Notes under the pieces: generated by a model
Databases searched by the model: none
Told to the model about the DNA's origin: nothing
Seen by the model: only the letters and a program-made list of their open reading frames with translations
Made by a program: the position numbers and the translations under genes
Assembly (NCBI GenBank): GCA_009760855.2
Contig: WPIO01000074.1
Span: 705,001 to 769,000, forward strand
Source of the DNA: Cristatella mucedo
Taxonomy: Eukaryota; Bryozoa; Phylactolaemata; Cristatellidae
DNA: 64,000 bases
Direction of reading: 5' to 3'
Part shown: positions 55,426 through 64,000 of the stretch, in pieces
How positions within the stretch are numbered: the stretch's first letter is position 1
Layout of the letters: every line of letters begins with the position of its first letter

Positions 55426-56518
55426 AAGGAGTAATTTACTTGTTGCTCGCGTCTCGATTGCGTATGCTGCGTGCACAAGCAACCACTCGAGGCCATGTCA
55501 ATAAAACACGACTACTCACTATCCTACACTGCAATAGCATAAAAAGCAAATTTTTATCGTAATTGATGTTGCACGTCAATGGATTATATTCTGCGCAGTT
55601 ACGTTCCCATAAACGTCATTAATTTGCTTGGCGGAGCAGCGTGTGCTCGCGGTGCGAACCGGAAGTTCGTACCGCGCCCAGCAGCAAAACCAGAGAATTT
55701 CAAAATATCGCTTTCAAGACCACCACCGCTGCAAAGTTTTTTGAGATGCTAGCTATTTTACGTGTTTATTTTATGACTAAGAGATTAGGAAAAAGCAGTT
55801 TGCATTCAAGGATTGAAAGTGAATCGGAACGCGTTACCCGGCAGCACGACAGAACCAGTACACGCTAACGATAAACGAGGGGGCCAAGCTTAAGGCTGAT
55901 ACGAAGAGTAAGAGCGGTACGCGATTCAAAGTTGACGCCCGCTGGATTTCGATCGCGGTTTTCGCGTATCCAAGTTACGGCTTAGCAGCGATTTCCGCAG
56001 CGGCTGGCCGATCACCAGTCGGCCAATCGCCAGCGAGCGCGAGGAAACGCGTGCGAGCTGCTCGCTGGCGATTGGCGCGCTGCGACGCAGGCGGCGGCTC
56101 ATCTCCCGCGCCGAAACTGTCCCTGGACCCTCTTAACCGAGCCGCTAGCGTACACAGAGAGCAGTGCCGCCCCTGCGGGAGTGAGGGGAATGCACTCAGT
56201 GGCAGTCGGAGAGATAGTCGGAGAGATAGTCAAAGAGATAGTCGAACGCACGGAATCTGGTGAGAGCTGAGAGCTAAGATTTACTCAAAATCACTTCGAA
56301 GGTGATTGCGGCGCGGCTGCAGCTTGAAAGCGCGAACGCAAAAATGGCTAAACTCGGCCTTGCAGATTGTCACGTCGTCTGCGGCCGCGGCGCACAGGTC
56401 ACTGACAACTCTCGTCGCTCAAATTTTCATGGCGGCCGGGAAGGAAGCTACGTTTAGGCCAACTCTCGAGCTCAAGTCTGATATTATGCAAAGCTTTCCG
56501 CAGAGGACTATTTAGAAG
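55426..56518. other. Mixed intergenic DNA, nothing recognised
   Basis: Short GAGATAGTC repeats at about 56207-56243. No coding support. Confidence 0.4.
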
Positions 56519-56719
<201 letters not shown>

Positions 56720-57008
56720 CAAAGACGGTTACCAGAGCACGAATCGCTCTATTCAGCAGTCACGACAACTTGTGTCGCAGCGTACGTCTCCGCTGGCACG
56801 TCTCCGCTGCGCCGAGTTCCGGCTTCTCACTCTGCCCGTCGCTGAATGCACCGAATTAAAGTGATTGGCAAACACTTGTGCTCAATGGCCCTCAATCTGG
56901 CCCGAGGAGGATGCATCTCCTTTGAAAAGAAACCTCTTCGGCCTAACGGGGCGCTGCAATGGGTGCTGCACCAAACGCTGCAGCGCTGGCGGTCTCAAGC
57001 AGCGCACT

Positions 57009-57011
<3 letters not shown>

Positions 57012-57092
<81 letters not shown>
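57012..57092. repeat. (CT)n microsatellite
   Basis: About 40 uninterrupted CT units. Confidence 0.98.
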
Positions 57093-57095
<3 letters not shown>

Positions 57096-57489
57096 CATGC
57101 TTCGGCCCTTTAGTTCAGTTAGCGTCTTTTATTTAATACGATACTGCTTTAAGAGGGATACATCTTGAGGCAACGATGGTTGAGTCGCTGCCGAGTTGGA
57201 TTGATAGCTCTCAATAATGTCCTGTAGGCTCATTTTAAAACTCTGCTAGGCGGCCGTGCAGGACGGTCGCCTGGAATGAAAGTTAAATATCGACACAGAC
57301 ACTCGGCTGAGACAGACTTCAGACAGAAGGGAATGCGATTCAGCAAAGAAACGCGCCGAACGAAGAGCACTGTCATTGATTTAAAGAAGACGACCGAGTA
57401 GTCTACCTACTGTTCCGCAATGCTATTGTCACCTGGTCGATGCAACGGTCGATGACAGAGAGAAAGGAATAGAGTGAGACAAGAGGAAG
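57093..57489. other. Spacer, nothing recognised
   Basis: Unique-looking sequence between two microsatellites; no gene signature. Confidence 0.35.
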
Positions 57490-57539
57490 TGGAGAGAGAG
57501 AGGAGGGAGAGAGAGAGAGAGAGAGCGAGAGAAAGAGAA

Positions 57540-57634
<95 letters not shown>

Positions 57635-57677
57635 GAGAGAGAGAGAGAAGGAGAAAGGGAGGAGAGTGAGAGAAGAA

Positions 57678-57711
<34 letters not shown>

Positions 57712-57737
57712 CAGACAGACAGAGAGACAGAGAAGGA
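57490..57737. repeat. (GA)n microsatellite with GACA and GATA units
   Basis: GA runs interrupted by GAAAGATAAA blocks, ending in CAGA repeats. Confidence 0.95.
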
Positions 57738-58265
57738 GAAAATCAATCAAAAATCAAAGCAGAGATAAGAAGACAATGGAATGAATGGGTCATTGAAAAA
57801 ATTGACTGGAATAGAGGATGACAAACCCAGCGATCTGGTCAACTCACACCTGCAATTATAGCTCGAAGCTATTTATTCGTTCGCTCCTCTGTGCTTGGCT
57901 TAATTTCTCACTTTGGCAGCATTAAGAGAGGGTAAAACTACGTGACGCAACTTTCTTAATGCTGCTCAACTGTTCAAGGTCAAATCAAATTGATATGCCA
58001 GAAAGATGAGGCTTCTAAGGTCTGCGGAATGTGCGTACGAATCTACTAGCAACTGCCATGGCAGTTTTGGACTTTAATTGGAGCAATTGGAATTACAAGT
58101 TTTTATCATTATAACAATATAATATAATAACTATAATTATATTGATTATGTACACAATCAAAAATATTAACAATATTATAATAATTATATTATTAGAATT
58201 ACAGTATACGCGTCGAACGAAGGGGCAGTAAAGCGGGATAAGTGGCCTCTAATGCGTTGCTGCAG
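57738..58265. other. AT-rich spacer, nothing recognised
   Basis: Strongly AT-rich (ATAATATAAT-type) at about 58105-58200. No gene signature. Confidence 0.4.
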
Positions 58266-58313
58266 TCGGATCGGACTGGATCGGACTGGATCGGACTGAA
58301 TCGGACCGGATCG
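58266..58313. repeat. 10-bp minisatellite, about five copies
   Basis: Unit TCGGACTGGA with point variants. Confidence 0.93.
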
Positions 58314-58762
58314 AGCAGATGAAGAAGCAGAGGCTTAAAATATTTAGCTAATAGCTGCGTAGGTATAGGATTAACGGCGCCGATCGGCGCCGAGATGGCT
58401 GCTGCCGATACCATTTAGCTATTGCTACCTCTGCAACAGTGTCAACGCGATGAGAAATCACGTCCGACTGTTGCACGGTACCAAAGGTGGTGACTAACGC
58501 GACCCGCGAGGTGTTTGACACGAGAAGAGTTTCTTGCTACTCTCATGTCGAATGAGACTGAGAAAACCCGAGGCCTCATCATTGGAATGGGGGGGGGGTG
58601 CCGACAAGTGCTGTATCCGCGGGATATTCTTATGCAATTTTCACAAATCGCGAGGATAACTCCAGCCAATAGCCTCGCGGATAACGACTAGTTACGTACC
58701 TACGTGGTAGCTCGTTTCGTTTGGTCCATTTGCGTTGCCGCCTAAGACAAGACAACCGAATC

Positions 58763-58763
<1 letters not shown>

Positions 58764-58843
<80 letters not shown>
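58764..58843. repeat. (TA)n microsatellite
   Basis: About 38 TA units abutting SINE-2. Confidence 0.98.
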
Positions 58844-58844
<1 letters not shown>

Positions 58845-58846
<2 letters not shown>

Positions 58847-58985
58847 CTCTGAATATTCAGGCGCTTCGCAAGTGTCGCGCCCGGGGCTCGAGCCAACGAC
58901 GTCACCCGTCAGATACATTTATCCTGACCTCGATTGTCAGAGGCGTGCACCTGAATCGTCGCTGGGCCAAACCTGCGCGTGGGAA
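58845..58985 (-). mobile_element. SINE-2, second copy
   Basis: Minus strand: A box TTTGGCCCAGCGACGATTC, B box TTGGCTCGAGCCCCGGG, then CACTTGCGAAGCGCCTGAAT matching the 21275 copy's tail start. The L2-type tail is cut short and replaced by a TA microsatellite. The A-to-B spacing is longer than at 21275. Confidence 0.7.
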
Positions 58986-59344
58986 GCGTCCTAGACTAGC
59001 AAGCTTGCAGCGAGCGGCGGAGCGGCTTGGATTTCCGCTCGCACCCGCCGCAAGCAAGCGGCCGTAGCGGCGCAGCAGCGAACGCACGCAGTCAGCGCGG
59101 AGAGCGCGGCCGCAGTTCCGACGCTGCACTGCGCAGGAACTGCGGCTTCGCGAAGGCATCGCGCGGCGGCGCGCGGCGCAGAACAGCGAGTCCGATTCCG
59201 CGGCGGTCGCTCCCGCTTCGAGTGGTCGCGGACTTTATTTTCGGAGACGGGTTACCACGCTGGCCGCGAGCGCTACGTGCATGGACACAGCGGCTGGCTA
59301 TTTTTAATTCGGCCCTACCGGCTCGGCCACCGCATTCGCTCTTA
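58986..59344. other. GC-rich DNA, nothing recognised
   Basis: CpG-rich stretch without coding support. Confidence 0.35.
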
Positions 59345-59562
<218 letters not shown>

Positions 59563-59992
59563 ACTCCTAGGCCGCCGCACTCTTGTTTGTGCAGTTAATA
59601 GGATACAGCTCATTAGCTAAGATCCTCCGTAGCTTGGAACGCGATCCGACAATGCTCGTTGTAGGACAACCAGAGATGCCCAAGATAGCGGCGCGTCGCG
59701 GCGTCGCGGCTCGGCGTTCGGCGTTCGCCGGCCTCGGCGAATTAGCGACTATAATGCGCGACTGACACGCGGCGGCGGCCGCAGCGGCGGCGCGGGCGAC
59801 CCGGTGCGAGCGCCTTCGGCCGCCGTCCGGCGCGCGCGGCGCGCGCCGCGCACCCGGGGACCCGCGTCGGGCACAATGGCCAGCGCACCGGCCGCCCCGG
59901 TCGGCGGGCCACCGCTGCCGCCGCCGGCGGCGGCGGGCCGTCGTCGCCCAAGGCGGTCGCGCGAGGTCGGGCGAGACGTCGGCGCAGGCTGT
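59563..59992. other. GC-rich DNA beside a palindrome, nothing recognised
   Basis: Very CpG-rich from about 59690, with open frames but no domain. Confidence 0.4.
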
Positions 59993-60040
59993 GCTCCGGG
60001 CTAGCGCTCGTGCGCGCGCGCACGAGCGCTAGCCCGGAGC
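59993..60040. repeat. 48-bp perfect palindrome
   Basis: The 24-base half starting GCTCCGGGCTAGCGCTCG and ending TGCGCG is followed at once by its exact reverse complement. There is no spacer and no mismatch. The first flanking pair already mismatches. Confidence 0.97.
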
Positions 60041-60041
60041 T

Positions 60042-60566
<525 letters not shown>

Positions 60567-60782
60567 AGAGAGCCGGGTGCTCACAATCAATCTTGCTAGG
60601 CGGCGATTTGTCGGGAAAGCGACGTCGCTGCAGCCTGTCACCGACGTCGCTCTCGACGGTGAGCTGTCGCCGACACACAACCGACCACAGCTCACCGACG
60701 AGTCACCCTTGGCCTTGGCCTACGCTTCGCTCGAAGACCGCTGCAGCGTAGACGACTGAAGCTCACGCTCTATAGCTATGTG

Positions 60783-60910
60783 CTAACTTATTAAACAGCC
60801 TCATTTGCATAGCGGTAGAAGAGCCTAGGCGGCTATCGCCGCCACTTGCAGCTAGCAATATAGAATCGCCCACTGCAGGATTCGAACCCACGACCTCGGT
60901 CGAAAAAAGG
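60783..60910 (-). mobile_element. SINE-1, 3' part and B box
   Basis: Minus strand: B box GTGGGTTCGAATCCTGC, GTGGGCGATTCTATATTGC core, GATAGCCGCCTAGGC and GAGGCTGTTTAATAAG. The A-box end is missing beyond about 60900. Confidence 0.85.
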
Positions 60911-61129
60911 GAGCAGCGGCTGTGCTTCGTGTGTCACGTGTCGCGGCCCAGTACTGGACCTCCGGCTAAGCGCCGCACTGCGCGCCCTCGCCAAGACGGC
61001 CTGCGATTTACCGCAGACGTTTAAACGAGCGAGGACTACTGAGCGAAAGCTTGAAGGAGCTCAACACAAAAAGATCAGGACTGACAGTCCAGCGACAGGC
61101 ACACGAGGACTACTGTAGGTCGTACTGAT

Positions 61130-62235
61130 CGATCGTAGCAAAGGCCAAGTCTAGCTACTGTAAAAACATTGTTGAATCACAGAAGCACAATCCAAACATG
61201 CTGATGTCTACGATCAACCGTCTTCTTAACAGTTCCCAGATAAGCTGCTTACCTAGTGATCCCTGTGATGATCCAGCTGATCGCTTCTCTAGCTTCTTTG
61301 ACAACATGATAGAAAAGATCAGGGAGCCCATCCCAAGAGTGGCAGCATCCCTCTGGAATGCTGTCCTCCAGTTCCACGCAGCACCTCAATGTCTACATTC
61401 AAGGAGGTCACTAGTGACCTCGTCCTGAAGTTCATATCCCAATCAAAGAAAGCAACTAGTCCTCTAAACCCTATCCCCACTGTCCTGCTTCTATGATGCA
61501 TAGATCTGCTGCGGCCATGCATAACAAACGTCATACATACGTCATTAGCCTCAGGTCACATTGCAGCACCTTTTAAAAAGGCTGTAGTCGGGCTACTACT
61601 CAAGAAAGCAACACACTAGACCAATAAAACTTGAGCAAATTCCGCCGAGTCTCCCTTCCACCGTTCCTATCAAAGACACTGAAACGAATCGTGGCAGACC
61701 AGCTGAACTCATATATTGAAATTTCAAACCTTGCCAGTCTGGTTTTAGAGCTAATCACTCCGTAGAGTCAGCATTGCTTCGGGTGTATTACAGTCTACTT
61801 AGGAAAGCAGACATTAATTAGAATACCTGGCTACCAGTACTGGCTACCAGTCAAGCAACGGATCGACTTTAAGGTTTTGTCGCTCACTTTTAGATCCCTT
61901 CATTCTTTGGCTCCAGCCTACCAATCAGATCTGCTGCCCCACCAGCCTAAGCATCGTACCACCCGCTTTTCGCAATCTAACTGCTTACCTATACTCCATA
62001 CAAAACTTAAGTCCTTTGGAGACCGTGCCTTTAGTTCGTATGCTCCCAAAGCCTGGAACTCACTCCTGACTTCCGTCACGATATCCCCTGATTTTACCAC
62101 ATTTAAAAGAAACTAAAAACGCAGCAATTCATGACAGCATTTAGTAGGTCCCTGTGATTCGTCGTGCATGTGCTTATGCTAATACTGTGCATGCTGCCAA
62201 TAACCACACTTGTATGCTGATCATGTACATGTAAT
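61130..62235 (+). mobile_element. L2-like LINE with large internal deletion
   Basis: It starts upstream of the RT core: MSTINRLLNSSQISCL and DDPADRFSSFFDNMIEKIRE, typical of the region between endonuclease and RT in L2/CR1 elements. It passes through frameshifted RT domain 1-2 remnants to LKRIVADQLNSYIE and RANHSVESALLRVY. At about 61838 it jumps to WLPVKQRIDFKVLSLTFRSL, skipping the catalytic core of the polymerase. The frame from 61877 reaches the ORF end. The 3' UTR runs to about 62232 and loses its tail. Pseudogene. Confidence 0.88.
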
Positions 62236-62254
62236 AATAAAGATAATAATAATA

Positions 62255-62507
62255 ATAAAAATCCACTTGATAAAGCGCCCTCAGAGAACTCAATCTCTTT
62301 CTAGGCACTTTACATTTGCTGCAAAGGGAAATGCAATTGAACGGTGAGTAATATCATGCTTGATAAACAAGCAACATGAATAACATGGTTAGGGGTGGCA
62401 TGCACAGGGTTAGCATGCAAATGTGGTTAGTGGTTAAAGTGTTTAAAGTGTTGAGGCTGCGAATTTAAAGTCCGCCGCTCGTTCGCAGTCATTTAATGAA
62501 GCTGAAA
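62255..62507 (-). mobile_element. Head plus L2-tail chimeric element, copy 1 (inverted-repeat arm)
   Basis: On the minus strand a ~77-base head (62431-62507, TTTCAGCTTCATTAAATGAC, CTGCGAA...TTCGCAG hairpin) is joined to the L2 3' UTR and tail (CCTAGAAAGAGATTGAGTTC, GGGCGC, ATT microsatellite at 62225-62262). The same head-UTR junction is present at 63715-63922 in the other orientation. Two copies with one junction point to a single mobile chimera or SINE rather than two chance truncations. Confidence 0.75.
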
Positions 62508-62769
62508 GGCAAAAAGCGCCGCAGGAGGAATAGCCTCTGCTGTCTAGCCTCTAACCTCTAACCTCTAACCTCAGAATGCAAAAAGCGCACTTCACTCAAA
62601 TCGGGCAGCTTTTTTCAATACGCCAATTCGGCCGGTACTCGGCGGGAGCGCAGCTGGAAAGGAACCGGAAGTGCCGCTCGGGCGACACCCTCGTGTGGGT
62701 GGCGAAGTGTCGAGAGCTTCCGGAGCTGCTGGAATGTGTTGTGTGCGCCTGTCGCTTCTCGGCCACTAG
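62508..62769. other. Spacer, nothing recognised
   Basis: CTCTAACCTCTAACCTC repeats at 62545-62572. No gene signature. Confidence 0.35.
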
Positions 62770-62960
62770 TGCCGTGGTGTGCCGTAATAGCTCACTAGGT
62801 AAGGCGGTTGCTTTACACGGCCTCAAGGTCGTGGGTTCGAATCCTGCGGTGGGCGATCCTTTATCGCCACTGCAAGCGGCGGTGATAGCCGTAAAGGCTT
62901 TTCCGTCGCTATACAAAAAGAGGCTGTTAAATCAGATAGCAATATTTATTATTATTTATA
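62770..62960 (+). mobile_element. SINE-1, well-preserved copy
   Basis: GTGTGCCGTAATAGCTCACT head, A box CTAGGTAAGGCGG, B box GTGGGTTCGAATCCTGC, GGGCGATCCTTTATCGCC, GATAGCCGTAAAGGC, AGAGGCTGTTAAATCAG and an ATTT/ATT tail. This is the best reference copy in the window. Confidence 0.93.
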
Positions 62961-63062
62961 GTGCGTGCCCCGCTTGTGGTGGGTGGCTGGGTGGTTGGCT
63001 CGGTGCGACCTCTGATGTGGGTGGGTGGTTGGGCGGTTGGCTCGGTGCGGCCTTTGATGTGG
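62961..63062. repeat. Imperfect ~45-bp tandem duplication
   Basis: GGGTGGTTGGCTCGGTGCG(A/G)CC then T(C/T)TGATGTGGGTG occurs twice in tandem, with G/T-rich variants upstream. Confidence 0.85.
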
Positions 63063-63245
63063 GTGTGTGGCCCACCACGGTGGCTCACCGCGGATGCACT
63101 CCCTTATCTGTGGTGAGTCAGCACCCAGCTCATATATATGTACCCGCTGGGAAATAAAGATTTGAGTCTCGTTCACCGCTCACGTTCGCCCGCTCGTGTC
63201 TTCGTGTCTCCGAGAGACTCCACCGGCGCTGCTGCAGCCGGAGAC
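63063..63245 (+). mobile_element. Possible solo LTR
   Basis: A CATATATATG TATA-like box (about 63130) is followed by AATAAA at about 63153, then GAGTCTCGTTCACC and GTCTCCGAGAGACTCC. This arrangement resembles an LTR with its R region. No TG...CA ends, target duplication or second copy was found, so the call is tentative. Confidence 0.3.
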
Positions 63246-63922
<677 letters not shown>

Positions 63923-64000
63923 ACAGGGGTGTCCAACACGTGGCCCGCGGGCCACAACCCGGCCCGCCGATGTCTTCTATGCTGCCCGCAACTTTATCCC
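63923..64000. mobile_element. hAT-type element terminus (cut by window end)
   Basis: CAGGGGTGTCCAACACGTGG begins exactly where the L2 tail breaks off. It continues with a CCCGCGGGCC palindrome and CCGGCCCGCC. Such CAGGGGTGTCC ends are typical of hAT/Charlie-Buster elements. The eight host bases before it, ACCTAGAA, fit the nnnTAnnn target form. The rest lies outside the window. Confidence 0.65.

Noticed and set aside
62770-62960. B-box GGTTCGAATCC considered as a functional tRNA gene
   Set aside because: It recurs about 13 times with a shared non-tRNA body and tail, and no cloverleaf acceptor stem is evident, so it is a SINE.

Overview
This is a stretch of animal nuclear DNA. It has no operons, no prokaryotic gene density and no CRISPR. 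It contains spliced coding sequence, tRNA-derived SINEs, CR1/L2-type LINE fragments, hAT and pogo DNA transposons, and many (CT/GA)n, (TA)n and (CA)n microsatellites plus short minisatellites. Base composition swings between GC-rich, CpG-rich islands and AT-rich spacers. I cannot place the phylum from sequence alone. A GC-rich bilaterian such as a jawless vertebrate or a lophotrochozoan would fit, but this is a weak inference.

Only one host protein gene is well supported: a hairy/Enhancer-of-split (HES) repressor of the bHLH-Orange family on the + strand at 32078-34539. It has four coding exons joined in frame to 367 codons, with a bHLH carrying the HES proline, an Orange domain and a terminal WRPW. 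Upstream lie a CpG-rich promoter region with five CCAAT boxes and a 21-bp minisatellite. Downstream is an AT-rich tail with an AATAAA at 35320.

The rest is repeat-dominated. At 1-850 an L2 copy is broken by SINE insertions. At 0.9-3.7 kb there are long CT arrays and a CT-rich minisatellite. At 4.5-5.3 kb there is a broken pogo/Tigger transposase. The interval 7.4-14.9 kb holds several decayed L2 pieces and a SINE, and 15-23.6 kb holds GA/CT arrays, SINEs and GC-rich DNA with no recognisable gene. At 24.1-26.5 kb there is a long L2 3' half, then a degraded L2 tail carrying a 187-bp hAT element that closely resembles SPIN and has an 8-bp target duplication. The interval 27-38 kb is the GC-rich HES domain, ending in a 15-bp minisatellite. 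At 39-47 kb there are six L2 pieces, and at 47-60 kb microsatellites, SINEs (one nested in another) and GC-rich DNA. At 60.0 kb there is a 48-bp perfect palindrome beside a CT array with a 175-bp higher-order repeat. At 61-64 kb there are an internally deleted L2, a 208-bp inverted repeat built from a chimeric head plus L2-tail element, and the terminus of a second hAT element at the window edge.

The mobile elements form a network. The L2-like LINE is the apparent autonomous parent. A second SINE (SINE-2) and the chimeric head element share its 3' tail and probably borrow its reverse transcriptase. The commoner SINE-1 has its own ATTT-rich tail. All LINE and transposase reading frames seen here are truncated or broken.
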